Shown here piece by piece: positions 42,873 to 51,928 of a stretch of 64,000 bases of DNA. This stretch comes from Vibrio xiamenensis (GTDB lineage: Bacteria; Pseudomonadota; Gammaproteobacteria; Enterobacterales; Vibrionaceae), in assembly GCF_900100015.1 (NCBI RefSeq), contig NZ_FNDD01000022.1:33114-97113 (forward strand), written 5' to 3'. The notes under the pieces are model-generated. The model was not told the DNA's origin. It ran no database searches and saw only the letters and a program-made list of their open reading frames with translations. The position numbers and the translations under genes are program-made. Each line of letters opens with the position of its first letter. The first letter of the stretch is position 1.

Positions 42873-44702
42873 TTACTCGTCGCCAATAAATCCGCCAGTT
42901 TGGTGCGTCCAAAGCTGAGCGTAAATGCCTTTTTGTTTGAGTAACTCTTGATGAGATCCTTGCTCGATAATCTGGCCGTTTTCCATCACGATCAAGCGGT
43001 CCATGGCGGCAATCGTCGATAAACGGTGTGCAATGGCGATGACCGTTTTGCCTTCCATTAACGCATCTAGGTTATCTTGGATGGCGACTTCCACTTCGGA
43101 ATCGAGCGCTGACGTGGCTTCGTCCATAATCAAGATTGGCGCATTTTTTAATAGCACACGGGCAATGGCGATACGTTGGCGTTGGCCACCCGAGAGCTTA
43201 ACGCCGCGTTCGCCCACTTCCACATCGTAACCCGCACGGCCTTGCTCATCACGCAATGTGGTGATGAACTCATGGGCATGCGCTTGTTTGGCGGCTTCAA
43301 TCAGCGCTTCTTCACTTGCCTCTGGCGCGCCATACAAAATGTTGTCGCGAATCGAGCGGTGCAGCAGCGAGGTGTCTTGGGTGATCATACCGATTTGATG
43401 ACGCAGCGATTCTTGAGTGACACCGGCAATATTCTGTCCATCAATGCGAATTTCGCCTGACTGAATATCATAAAAGCGCAGCAGCAAGTTCACCAGGCTA
43501 GATTTACCCGCACCCGAACGGCCAACAATACCGACTTTCTCGCCCGGTTTGAGTGTCAGGTTTAAGCGGTTAAACACATTAACTTCTTCGCTGTAGTTGA
43601 AGGTGACATCGTCGAACTCGATTTCACCTTGGCGCACGTTAAGCTGCGGGGCGTTCGGTGCATCTTTAATTTCTACCTCGGTTGAAATGGTGTTCATGCC
43701 ATCAACGACGGTACCGATGTTTTCAAATAGGCTGCTAAGCTCCCACATGATCCACTTCGACATGCCTTGAATACGCAGCGCGATACTGATCGCCACCGCG
43801 ATAACACCGACGGTTACGGATGCGTCGAGCCATAGCATGATGGATAGCGCGGCAATCGAAAACAGCAACAAGTAGTTAAGTATATCGACGCTGAATAGCA
43901 AGCAGGTTGCCATGCGCATTTGGCGATACACGGTCTGTAAAAAGCCCTTCATGCTGCTTTCGGCATATTTCATTTCGCGTTCGGAGTGAGAAAACAGTTT
44001 GACGGTGGTGATGTTGGTGTAACTATCCACAATTCGTCCGGTCATTTGTGAACGGGCATCGGCCTGGTCGGTGGCAATCGCTTTCATGCGCGGAATGTAA
44101 TAAAACTGAATTCCAATGTAGACCAAAAGCCAGGCTAAAATCGGTAGCATCAAAATCACATCGGATTCGCCCATCATCCACACCATGGAAGTAAAATAGA
44201 CGCTGATGTAGACCATCACATCGACCAATTTCATCACGGTTTCGCGAATCGCCAATGCGCTTTGCATTACTTTGGTGGCAACGCGGCCAGCAAAATCGCG
44301 TTGGAAGAAGCCCACACTTTGCTTTAGTAGGTAACGGTGCACCAGCCAGCGAATTGACATCGGATAGTTACCGAGCAAGGTTTGGTGCATGATCATTGAG
44401 TGGGTAAACGCCAAAATCGGCATAATCACCACCACTAGAATGCCCATCGACCAAAGTGTGTCGCTTTGGGTATCCCAGAACGTCGCTCGCTCTTGGCTGC
44501 CGAGAATATCGACCAGTTGGCCCATGTAGCGAAGTAACGTCACTTCGGCGATCGCCACCACAGCACTGAGAATCGACATCAGGACAAGTGGGATCTCATA
44601 ACCACGGGTGTAATGGCGGCAAAATCCCAGCAAATTCTTTGGTGGCTTTTGCGGTTCTTCTTGAGGGAAAGGTTTTGTAAGACTTTCGAACCATTGAAAC
44701 AT
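42873..44702 (-). CDS. ABC exporter, fused permease and ATPase
   Basis: The 609-residue half-transporter has six spans (about 35-330) and a C-terminal nucleotide-binding domain. Walker A 'GRSGAGKSS', signature 'LSGGQRQRI', Walker B 'ILIMDEATSALD' and switch 'IAHRLST' are intact. It works as a homodimer or pairs with another half-transporter. The substrate is unknown. It diverges from a FhuA-like receptor across a Fur box, so it may be iron-regulated and act in siderophore traffic, though lipid or drug export is equally possible from sequence alone. Confidence 0.9.
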   Translation of the reverse strand: MFQWFESLTKPFPQEEPQKPPKNLLGFCRHYTRGYEIPLVLMSILSAVVAIAEVTLLRYMGQLVDILGSQERATFWDTQSDTLWSMGILVVVIMPILAFTHSMIMHQTLLGNYPMSIRWLVHRYLLKQSVGFFQRDFAGRVATKVMQSALAIRETVMKLVDVMVYISVYFTSMVWMMGESDVILMLPILAWLLVYIGIQFYYIPRMKAIATDQADARSQMTGRIVDSYTNITTVKLFSHSEREMKYAESSMKGFLQTVYRQMRMATCLLFSVDILNYLLLFSIAALSIMLWLDASVTVGVIAVAISIALRIQGMSKWIMWELSSLFENIGTVVDGMNTISTEVEIKDAPNAPQLNVRQGEIEFDDVTFNYSEEVNVFNRLNLTLKPGEKVGIVGRSGAGKSSLVNLLLRFYDIQSGEIRIDGQNIAGVTQESLRHQIGMITQDTSLLHRSIRDNILYGAPEASEEALIEAAKQAHAHEFITTLRDEQGRAGYDVEVGERGVKLSGGQRQRIAIARVLLKNAPILIMDEATSALDSEVEVAIQDNLDALMEGKTVIAIAHRLSTIAAMDRLIVMENGQIIEQGSHQELLKQKGIYAQLWTHQTGGFIGDE

Positions 44703-44811
44703 GTATAAATTGACCTAAAACAAGTAATTTTGAAATAACCTAATTCATTTACAAGATATCGTACCAATTAGATTGCGACACAGTATAGAATGCGCGGCTC
44801 ATGATATGTGG

Positions 44812-44830
44812 AATCAGAATGATTCTCAAA
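44812..44830. promoter_or_regulatory. Fur box between ABC exporter and FhuA-like receptor
   Basis: AATCAGAATGATTCTCAAA matches the 19-bp Fur consensus with three mismatches. It sits 22 bases before the receptor start and 110 bases before the divergent ABC exporter start. Confidence 0.72.
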
Positions 44831-44852
44831 CTTATTAGTAGGAGCCGATGTA

Positions 44853-46946
44853 ATGCATTCTATTAAAGCCAATCTTATCACTATATCGATTCGCCGCTGT
44901 GTCGGTTTTATTGCTGCGCCTTTCATTTTGTTGCCTTTCTCTAGCGCCGCAAACGACAGCCAAGACATTATTCCTGAGGTTGAGACCATTACGGTCACTG
45001 CGCAGGCGCTAAAAGTCGCCTCGCCGAACCAAGAAACTGAAAAGACCGTGACCATTGTCGACCGTAGCGAGCTTGAAGCGCGCGATATTCAAAAAGTCGA
45101 TGAGGCGTTTCGTTATACGCCAAGTGTGGTTTCGCCTTACGGCGCTGACAACGACACAGACTGGTTGCTGGTACGTGGCTTTGAGCCTAGTACTTATCTT
45201 GATGGTAACCGCTTGTATAAAGAAGGGTTCTGGGGCTGGACGGCAGAAACCTATGGCCTAGAAAGTATCGAACTGGTCAAAGGGCCCAACTCGGTGCTTT
45301 ACGGCGAAGCGTATCCAGGTGGCGTCGTCAACCTCGTTCAGAAAAAGCCAACCGACGCGCCGCAAAAGAGCATGACGTTTTCTGTCGGCAATAAAGATTA
45401 TGTCAATTTTGGCATCGACATTTCGGATTGGGCCAATGAAGATGGCTCGCAGCGTTATCGTTTAGTAGCAAAAGTGGATCAAAAAAATGGTGAATTAGAC
45501 GGCACCGATTCACAGCGGGTGTACTTAGCGCCTAGCTACAGTATAGACGTTGATGACGCGACGACATTGACGCTATTGGCGTCGTACTTAAAAGATGACG
45601 GCGTACCACAAAATGGCTTTTTTCCACTTGAAGGTACGTTAAAAGCGTTGCCAAACGGGGAGTACATTTCGCCATCGACCAACTACGGTGAGCCAAATCA
45701 CGACCAATTCAATAAAACTCAAGTGTCGCTTGGTTATATTCTCAAACATGAAGTGAATGACACTTGGACGCTGAACCAAAACTTTAATTACGCCTATAGC
45801 AAGTTGTATTTACGCAGCTCTTCCGCGTATCCCGATTCATGGCTAGACAGTGACCCGTATTCATTATCGCAATACACTTTGGTCAATGATGGCGATGCGA
45901 AAAGCTTTACGTTGGATACCAATGGCGTTGCCGAGTGGTTCCAAGGCGATTTTGAAAATACCCTCCTTGTGGGTATGGATGCGCAGTATCACGTCAACGA
46001 CTGGATGGGCAATGGCACCGGCAGTTGGATTGGTACCATTAATACCCTAAATCCGGCGCACACTGGCGCTTACACATCGCCAGCGGACATCAGCGCCAAT
46101 ATGGTCGATAACAAAATTACTAAGCAGCAGCTTGGTGCTTACGCGCAGATGAGCTCAATTTGGCAGCAGCGCTGGATAGCCAATGTTGGTGCGCGTGTTG
46201 ATTGGGTCGATGTCGAAAACCGCGCTGACGTGTCTGATCAAGTCAAAGATACTCAACTGTCGCTCAACACAGGGTTGATGTATCTCAGCGACAGCGGTTT
46301 CAATCCATACGCCAGCTACTCTGAATCTTTTTACGTTATCAGCAGTATTGACTGGGTGACCGATAAACTCTACAAACCGGTAGAGAGTAACCAAATTGAA
46401 CTGGGGGTGAAATACACGCCAGATTGGATGGACGGTTACATTAACCTCGCGTGGTTCGATATTACCCAAGAAAATGCCACCGCTTCAGCGATGGTGGATG
46501 GCGCGCTGGCCACCAGCCAGACCGGTGAAAAGACCAGTACTGGGGTTGAAATCGAGGCGCAATCACAAGTGACCGACGCACTGTCACTTGCCGCGAACTA
46601 CACCTATTCGGATGTGCGTGAAAATGATAAGCGCGCATCGCTTGCACCGCGCCACTTAGCCTCGTTATGGGCAAGTTACGATTTTGCGCCGCAAGGATTG
46701 GGTGATGTGGTACTTGCCAGTGGCTTACGCTATGTTGGCGAGAGTATTGATGCCTCAACCGGCGATGTGGTTCCTGATGTGGTTGTTTGGGATGCGATGG
46801 CGAAATATCGCATTAGCTCACAGTGGGATTTGCAATTTAACGTCAATAACTTAGCCGATGAAGAGTACGTGGCAAGCTGTGACTACGGCATCTGCTACTA
46901 CGGTGAATCGCGCAGCGTATCAGCCACCGTCAACTACCAGTGGTAA
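44853..46946 (+). CDS. TonB-dependent hydroxamate-siderophore receptor, FhuA-like
   Basis: The 697-residue outer-membrane receptor has a signal peptide (cleavage near 'SSAAND'), a TonB-box region ('VETITVTAQ'), a plug ('LESIELVKGPNSVLYGEAYP' and 'GGVVNLVQKKPT') and a barrel ending 'VSATVNYQW'. The C-terminal 'CDYGICYYGESRSV' with two cysteines is a hallmark of FhuA-type receptors, so ferrichrome or ferrioxamine is the likely ligand. GGAG lies eight bases before the ATG. It has no dedicated permease here, and the FhuF-type reductase at 52.8 kb may act on its cargo. Confidence 0.92.
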   Translation: MHSIKANLITISIRRCVGFIAAPFILLPFSSAANDSQDIIPEVETITVTAQALKVASPNQETEKTVTIVDRSELEARDIQKVDEAFRYTPSVVSPYGADNDTDWLLVRGFEPSTYLDGNRLYKEGFWGWTAETYGLESIELVKGPNSVLYGEAYPGGVVNLVQKKPTDAPQKSMTFSVGNKDYVNFGIDISDWANEDGSQRYRLVAKVDQKNGELDGTDSQRVYLAPSYSIDVDDATTLTLLASYLKDDGVPQNGFFPLEGTLKALPNGEYISPSTNYGEPNHDQFNKTQVSLGYILKHEVNDTWTLNQNFNYAYSKLYLRSSSAYPDSWLDSDPYSLSQYTLVNDGDAKSFTLDTNGVAEWFQGDFENTLLVGMDAQYHVNDWMGNGTGSWIGTINTLNPAHTGAYTSPADISANMVDNKITKQQLGAYAQMSSIWQQRWIANVGARVDWVDVENRADVSDQVKDTQLSLNTGLMYLSDSGFNPYASYSESFYVISSIDWVTDKLYKPVESNQIELGVKYTPDWMDGYINLAWFDITQENATASAMVDGALATSQTGEKTSTGVEIEAQSQVTDALSLAANYTYSDVRENDKRASLAPRHLASLWASYDFAPQGLGDVVLASGLRYVGESIDASTGDVVPDVVVWDAMAKYRISSQWDLQFNVNNLADEEYVASCDYGICYYGESRSVSATVNYQW

Positions 46947-46958
46947 TCAAAGCTTAAA

Positions 46959-46989
46959 CAAAAAAACGGTGAGTATTCACCGTTTTTTT
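46959..46989. terminator. Bidirectional intrinsic terminator
   Basis: AAAAAAACGGTGA and TCACCGTTTTTTT form a perfect stem around GTAT between the FhuA-like receptor and the convergent lipocalin gene. Confidence 0.88.
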
Positions 46990-47010
46990 ATGCTTGTTCG
47001 CCACTCGCTA

Positions 47011-47550
47011 TTAAGGTTGTTTGCGGGTTTGCTGCTGTGGGTAAATCAACGCATCGGTATCAAATCCCGCTTTTTTCGCAATCGCAACATACTTATCGAG
47101 CTGGGTTTGGCTTAGAGTGGGAGTGCGCGACAAAATCCACATGTAATCATGGTTATAACCGCTGACCAACGCCACCGAATAGTCGGGTTCCAAATAGTAC
47201 ACGACGTAGCTGCTATAAAACGGACCAAAGAACGATACCTTCAAATGGCCTTTATCACTGCTGCCCGCAAATTTGGCTTTGCCGAGCGCTTGCTGCCACT
47301 CGCCATCTTCTTCATCCCAACCTTGATTAAGCACTTCAACGTTACCATCGTCTTGCAACGTATAGGTGGCAGAAATATTTGAAAGTCCGCGTTCAAACGG
47401 GTGGTCAAGGCGTGCGATTTCATACCATTTTCCCATGTATGGGGTGACCTTAAAATTGTCGACAGGCGCAATGTTGTCGGGTAGACCAGTACAACCCAAA
47501 ACAGCAAAACCTGTTACCAACAGCGCTAAAGTGTGCTTAATCCAAGCCAT
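47011..47550 (-). CDS. blc: Outer-membrane lipocalin lipoprotein
   Basis: The 179-residue product is a Blc-type bacterial lipocalin. A lipoprotein signal ends in 'VLGC' with C20 as the lipidated residue, and the lipocalin motif 'GKWYEIARLDHPFERGL' follows. Residues 'YMWILSRTPTL' mark the second conserved region. It is expected to be anchored to the outer membrane and to bind lysophospholipid or fatty acid. It is a single gene, convergent with the FhuA-like receptor. Confidence 0.93.
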   Translation of the reverse strand: MAWIKHTLALLVTGFAVLGCTGLPDNIAPVDNFKVTPYMGKWYEIARLDHPFERGLSNISATYTLQDDGNVEVLNQGWDEEDGEWQQALGKAKFAGSSDKGHLKVSFFGPFYSSYVVYYLEPDYSVALVSGYNHDYMWILSRTPTLSQTQLDKYVAIAKKAGFDTDALIYPQQQTRKQP

Positions 47551-47715
47551 GAATGTGTATCCTTATTTGCAGGTGAAGAGCCGAGGTTACTGAATCAATA
47601 AAAGTAGTCGGCTTTTTGATTTTAAACGATTTTCTTTTATACGACATAAAAGCGCAAAAGGTTGAGTTTGATTTCTCATCGGCGTGAATGTGGCAGTGAA
47701 AAGTCTGCTGCTGCC

Positions 47716-47758
47716 TACCCCTTTAGGGTAGTTTATCCTCGCATTTGATTTATATCAT
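47716..47758 (+). promoter_or_regulatory. NarL/P-like palindrome and FNR box upstream of nirB
   Basis: TTGATTTATATCAT (47745-47758) matches the FNR consensus TTGAT-N4-ATCAA at nine of ten fixed bases. Upstream, TACCCCTTTAGGGTA (47716-47730) is a NarL/NarP-like inverted repeat, one base shorter than the usual 7-2-7 form. Centres are 28.5 bases apart, close to the 28 of the E. coli nirB promoter (FNR at -41.5, NarL at -69.5). The predicted -10 region then falls in TTTAAAAAT near 47779-47786. Confidence 0.7.
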
Positions 47759-47817
47759 CCTGTGTTTTGATTAGGCGTTTAAAAATTCGCTTAGTGAAAT
47801 AATCCATAGGAACTGTT

Positions 47818-50376
47818 ATGAGCAAGTTGAAACTTGTGGTCATTGGTAACGGAATGGTTGGCCACCGCTTTTTAGAAGATTTGGTTGATAAAGCAAACTC
47901 TGCTGATTTTGATATCACCGTCTTTTGCGCCGAACCCCGTGTCGCTTACGACCGCGTTCATCTCTCTTCGTATTTTTCTCATCACACCGCCGATGAACTG
48001 TCGTTAGTCAAAGAGGGCTTTTTCGCCAAATACGGCATTCAAGTTTTGATTGGCGAAAAAGCCATCAATGTTGACCGCAATAGCAAAACCGTTTATTCGA
48101 GCTCGGGCCGCGAACTTCGCTACGACAAATTGATTCTTGCCACCGGCGCGTATCCGTTTGTGCCGCCAATCAAAGGCAATGAAAGCAAAGACTGCTTTGT
48201 TTATCGCACCATCGACGATCTTAAAGCCATTGAAGCGTGTGCGAAAAACAGCACCACTGGCGTAGTCATCGGCGGCGGCTTACTGGGCCTTGAAGCGGCT
48301 GGCGCACTGAAAGCGCTAGGGCTAAAAACTCATGTGGTCGAATTTGCTCCGGTTTTGATGGCAGAACAGTTGGATCTGCAAGGCGGCCTGCAGCTGCGCA
48401 ATAAAATCGAGCGCATGGGCGTTGAGGTTCACACCAGCAAGAATACCCAAGAAATTGCGCCGCAAGGCGATCAAGCGCGTAACACCATGCACTTTGCTGA
48501 TGGCAGCGAACTGCAGACCGATCTGATTGTTTTTTCTGCCGGCATCCGCCCACAAGATAAGCTCGCTCGCCAAATGGGATTGGACATTGCGCCGCGTGGC
48601 GGAGTCGCCATCAACGATGTTTGCCAAACCTCTGATAGCGATATCTACGCCATCGGCGAGTGTGCGTCGTGGAATGAGAAATTCTACGGCCTAGTCGCAC
48701 CGGGTTATAAAATGGCGACCGTTGCGGTTGACCACATTGTTGGCAATGACAGCCGTTTTGAAGGCGCAGACATGAGTGCCAAGCTGAAATTGCTCGGCGT
48801 CAAAGTGGGCTCGATTGGCGATGCCAACGGCAGAACGCCAGGATGCAAAAGCTATGTGTATCAAAACGAAGAGCAAGAGGTGTATAAGCGCCTGATTGTA
48901 TCACCGGATAACAAAACCTTACTTGGCGCTGTGTTAGTGGGGGATACTTCTGATTATGGCGATTTACTGCAACTGGCGCTGAACCAAATTGAGCTGCCAA
49001 AACATCCGGACACGCTGATTTTACCGGCCCACGCGGGCGCAGAAAAACCGGCACTGGGCCCTGATTCATTGCCAGATAGCGCTGTGATCTGTTCTTGTTT
49101 TGACGTGACCAAAGGCAAAATCGCCAATGCGGTCGCAAAGGGTCATCACACACTGGCCGATGTCAAAGCGGCAACTGGCGCTGGCACCGGTTGTGGCGGC
49201 TGCGTGCCGCTGGTGACATCGGTGCTGAATGCGGAGCTTGCTAAATCGGGTATCGAAGTAAAAAACGATATCTGTGAACACTTCGCTTATTCGCGTCAGG
49301 AGCTGTTCCACCTGATTCGTATCGAAGGGATAAAAACCTTTGATCAACTGCTTGAGAAACACGGTCACGGTTATGGCTGTGAAGTGTGTAAACCAGCTGT
49401 CGGTTCGATTTTGGCGTCGTGCTGGGGCGAACACATTCTTACTTCGCCACTGGTTAAATTGCACGACACCAATGACAACTTCCTTGGCAATCTACAAAAA
49501 GACGGTACTTACTCGGTTATTCCGCGTATGGCCGGGGGCGAAGTCACGCCGCAAGCCTTGGCGGTGCTCGCCAATGTGGCCGCCGAATACCAGCTGTATA
49601 CCAAAGTGACCGGCGCCCAGCGGATTGGTCTATTTGGCGCGCAAAAAGACGATTTACCTGAGATTTGGCGCAAGCTTATCGACGCAGGATTTGAAACGGG
49701 TCAGGCCTACGCCAAAGCGCTGCGTATGGCGAAGACCTGTGTCGGTTCAACTTGGTGTCGTTACGGCGTGCAAGATTCGGTTGGCCTTGGGGTTGAAATC
49801 GAAAATCGATACAAGGGTATTCGTACTCCGCACAAAATGAAGTTTGGCGTTTCTGGTTGTACTCGTGAGTGCGCCGAAGCGCAGGGTAAAGACTTAGGCA
49901 TTATCGCTACCGACGCCGGTTGGAACATGTATGTGTGCGGCAATGGTGGTATGAAGCCTCGCCACGCCGATCTTCTGGCAAGCGATGTTGATAAACAAAC
50001 GCTACTGAAATACATCGACCGTTTCATGATGTTCTACATTCGCACCGCGGCGCCGCTGCAGCGCACCTCAGTGTGGTTTGAAAACTTAGAAGGCGGGATT
50101 GAGTATCTGCGTGAGGTGATCATCGATGACAAACTCGGCATCAATGCCCAGCTTGAAGCGGATGTTGAGCGTTTGGTCAGTGCTTATCATTGTGAATGGC
50201 AAACCACTCTCGATGCGCCAGAGCAGCTCAAACGCTTTGCGCACTTTATTAACTCGAATGAACGCGATGAGAACCTGGTGTTTGTCCCGGCGCGCGACCA
50301 GCATCGTCCGGCCAGTTATGCAGAGAAACACCCCGCAGCGAAAGGCGACATTTTGCACGTCGAATTGGAGAAATAG
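47818..50376 (+). CDS. nirB: NADH-dependent nitrite reductase, large subunit
   Basis: The 852-residue cytosolic enzyme reduces nitrite to ammonia. An N-terminal FAD/NADH oxidoreductase domain (about 1-400) is followed by a BFD-like [2Fe-2S] domain (C425, C427, C459, C462) and by ferredoxin-sulfite/nitrite reductase domains with the siroheme-[4Fe-4S] cysteines C641, C647, C681 and C685 ('TCVGSTWCRYG', 'SGCTRECAEA'). Length is normal (E. coli 847). It leads nirB-nirD-nirC, with the siroheme gene cobA nearby. An FNR box and NarL/P-like site lie upstream, so anaerobic, nitrate/nitrite-responsive expression is expected. Confidence 0.97.
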   Translation: MSKLKLVVIGNGMVGHRFLEDLVDKANSADFDITVFCAEPRVAYDRVHLSSYFSHHTADELSLVKEGFFAKYGIQVLIGEKAINVDRNSKTVYSSSGRELRYDKLILATGAYPFVPPIKGNESKDCFVYRTIDDLKAIEACAKNSTTGVVIGGGLLGLEAAGALKALGLKTHVVEFAPVLMAEQLDLQGGLQLRNKIERMGVEVHTSKNTQEIAPQGDQARNTMHFADGSELQTDLIVFSAGIRPQDKLARQMGLDIAPRGGVAINDVCQTSDSDIYAIGECASWNEKFYGLVAPGYKMATVAVDHIVGNDSRFEGADMSAKLKLLGVKVGSIGDANGRTPGCKSYVYQNEEQEVYKRLIVSPDNKTLLGAVLVGDTSDYGDLLQLALNQIELPKHPDTLILPAHAGAEKPALGPDSLPDSAVICSCFDVTKGKIANAVAKGHHTLADVKAATGAGTGCGGCVPLVTSVLNAELAKSGIEVKNDICEHFAYSRQELFHLIRIEGIKTFDQLLEKHGHGYGCEVCKPAVGSILASCWGEHILTSPLVKLHDTNDNFLGNLQKDGTYSVIPRMAGGEVTPQALAVLANVAAEYQLYTKVTGAQRIGLFGAQKDDLPEIWRKLIDAGFETGQAYAKALRMAKTCVGSTWCRYGVQDSVGLGVEIENRYKGIRTPHKMKFGVSGCTRECAEAQGKDLGIIATDAGWNMYVCGNGGMKPRHADLLASDVDKQTLLKYIDRFMMFYIRTAAPLQRTSVWFENLEGGIEYLREVIIDDKLGINAQLEADVERLVSAYHCEWQTTLDAPEQLKRFAHFINSNERDENLVFVPARDQHRPASYAEKHPAAKGDILHVELEK

Positions 50377-50378
50377 AC

Positions 50379-50714
50379 ATGAGTTCAAATCTAACGTTTA
50401 CGTCGGTATGCAGCATTGATGACATCACGGCAGGTACTGGCGTTTGCGCCTTGGTCAACGACCGTCAAGTCGCGGTGTTTCGTCCAACCGGCGAAGCCGA
50501 AGTTTTCGCCATCGACAATATGGATCCGTTTGCCAAAGCCAATGTGCTGTCGCGCGGCTTAATTTGTGAGCATAACGGTGAGCTTTGGGTAGCCAGCCCA
50601 CTGAAAAAGCAGCGCTTTAATTTGAGCTCAGGTCTTTGCATGGAAGATGAGCGCTTTAGCGTTAAAGCATACCCAGCGCGCGTTGTCGAAGGCGTGGTTA
50701 ATATCGCGGTTTAA
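50379..50714 (+). CDS. nirD: Nitrite reductase small subunit
   Basis: The 111-residue product has the Rieske-like fold of NirD ('TGVCALVNDRQVAVFRPTGE', 'VLSRGLICEHNGELWVASPL'), lacking the Cys/His pairs of true Rieske proteins, as in E. coli. It partners NirB. The ATG lies two bases past the nirB stop, with GGAG in the end of nirB. It ends before a hairpin that may reduce expression of the downstream transporter gene. Confidence 0.95.
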   Translation: MSSNLTFTSVCSIDDITAGTGVCALVNDRQVAVFRPTGEAEVFAIDNMDPFAKANVLSRGLICEHNGELWVASPLKKQRFNLSSGLCMEDERFSVKAYPARVVEGVVNIAV

Positions 50715-50719
50715 ACATC

Positions 50720-50748
50720 AGGCCCTGCTTTGCGAAGGAGGGCCTTTT
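50720..50748 (+). terminator. Hairpin between nirD and nirC
   Basis: AGGCCCT and AGGGCCTTTT flank a 12-base loop. The short T-tract suggests a partial terminator that lowers read-through into nirC. Confidence 0.6.
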
Positions 50749-50832
50749 GATTAAATAGCCAAGGTTTCTGCTAAGTGGCTTTGCCTATTTAATCTTTCAC
50801 TTTTAATTTTAACTTTTGAATAGGACACGATT

Positions 50833-51681
50833 ATGTCGGCATTAAAACCAGCTGAATTTGTTCAAACTATGATTGACGTTGGCGAAGCGAAAATCAAAAC
50901 CGCTACACGGGATTTGATTTTGCGCGGCGCAATGGCGGGGATCATTTTGTCATTGGCGGTCGTGGTGGCCATCACCGCCATCACTCAAACTGGTATTGGA
51001 CTGGTTGGGGCACTGGTGTTTCCAGTCGGATTTTGTATTTTAAGTTTGATGGGCTATGACCTAGTGACCGGTGTGTTTGGTCTTGCGCCACTGGCGCTAT
51101 TAGACCGTCGCCAAGGAGCGAGCCTCGGGCGCGTTCTGCGCTGTTGGGGCTTGGTTGGCCTTGGTAATCTGATTGGCTCTTTGATTGTGGCTGGGTTTAT
51201 CGCGCTATCACTGACCATGAATTTCAGCGTAGAACCTAATGCGGTAGGACAAACCTTTATTAAAGTGTCGACTGCTCGCACCGTGGGTTTTGAAAACTTA
51301 GGCGCCGATGGTTGGATCACCTGCTTTGTGCGCGGCATTTTGTGTAACTTGATGGTGTGCTTGGGCGTGATTGGCAATATGACTGCCCGAAGTGTGGCAG
51401 GCAAAATCGCCGCCATGTGGCTACCGATTTTTATCTTTTTCGCCTTGGTGTTTGAGCACGCGGTGGTCAACATGTTCTTATTCCCACTGGGTATGATGCT
51501 TGGCGCAGACTTCGGTATTGCGACATGGCTTAACTTCAACCTGATCCCAACCATTTTGGGCAACATTGTCGGCGGGCTGCTGTTTACTGCAATCCCACTG
51601 TATCTGACTCACGCGAAAACCGCGCCGAGCCTTGATAGCGCAGAAAGTGACGACCCTCAATCTGTTGTGAGCCCGCGTTAA
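50833..51681 (+). CDS. nirC: Formate/nitrite transporter family protein
   Basis: The 282-residue inner-membrane channel belongs to the FNT family (six spans; 'GFCILSLMGYDLVTGVFGLA' and 'CFVRGILCNLMVCLGVIGNM' are typical). Placed behind nirBD, it is taken as NirC, moving nitrite into the cell. The ATG follows AATAGGACACG. A hairpin and 119 bases separate it from nirD. FocA-type formate transport is a less likely alternative. Confidence 0.9.
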   Translation: MSALKPAEFVQTMIDVGEAKIKTATRDLILRGAMAGIILSLAVVVAITAITQTGIGLVGALVFPVGFCILSLMGYDLVTGVFGLAPLALLDRRQGASLGRVLRCWGLVGLGNLIGSLIVAGFIALSLTMNFSVEPNAVGQTFIKVSTARTVGFENLGADGWITCFVRGILCNLMVCLGVIGNMTARSVAGKIAAMWLPIFIFFALVFEHAVVNMFLFPLGMMLGADFGIATWLNFNLIPTILGNIVGGLLFTAIPLYLTHAKTAPSLDSAESDDPQSVVSPR

Positions 51682-51709
51682 TTATTTAAAAAAGGCTAAT
51701 AATTAAAAA

Positions 51710-51743
51710 CGGTTAACCACTAAATGCGGTTAACTACTAAAAG
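51710..51743. repeat. Two 17-bp direct repeats after nirC
   Basis: CGGTTAACCACTAAATG (51710-51726) is followed directly by CGGTTAACTACTAAAAG (51727-51743), 14 of 17 positions identical. They lie between nirC and a strong hairpin. Confidence 0.65.
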
Positions 51744-51780
51744 GCCACGGCGTAGATTCGACTTTTTGCCGTGGCCATCT
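51743..51780 (+). terminator. Terminator of the nirBDC operon
   Basis: Nine-base arms GGCCACGGC and GCCGTGGCC flank a 16-base loop and are followed by ATCTTTC. The stem is strong and the T-tract is weak. Confidence 0.55.
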
Positions 51781-51833
51781 TTCAACATCACAGCGAGTTT
51801 AAGTATAAAAAGTGGTCTTGATTTGACGCTAAA

Positions 51834-51885
51834 TTCAAGGATTAAGTCCAAGGCTTAGGTTCAAGGTCTAAGTTCAAGGTGTTAG
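51834..51885. repeat. Four 13-bp tandem repeats upstream of cobA
   Basis: Units TTCAAGGATTAAG, TCCAAGGCTTAGG, TTCAAGGTCTAAG and TTCAAGGTGTTAG run head to tail, sharing a CAAGG core. They end 43 bases before the cobA start. Confidence 0.65.
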
Positions 51886-51928
51886 CAGGGCAACTTTTTA
51901 TATTAAAATTCATACGGATAGGTAAGTT

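Noticed and set aside
51054..51566. 170-residue minus-strand frame inside nirC
   Set aside because: Antisense shadow of a well-recognised FNT transporter; no independent start signal.
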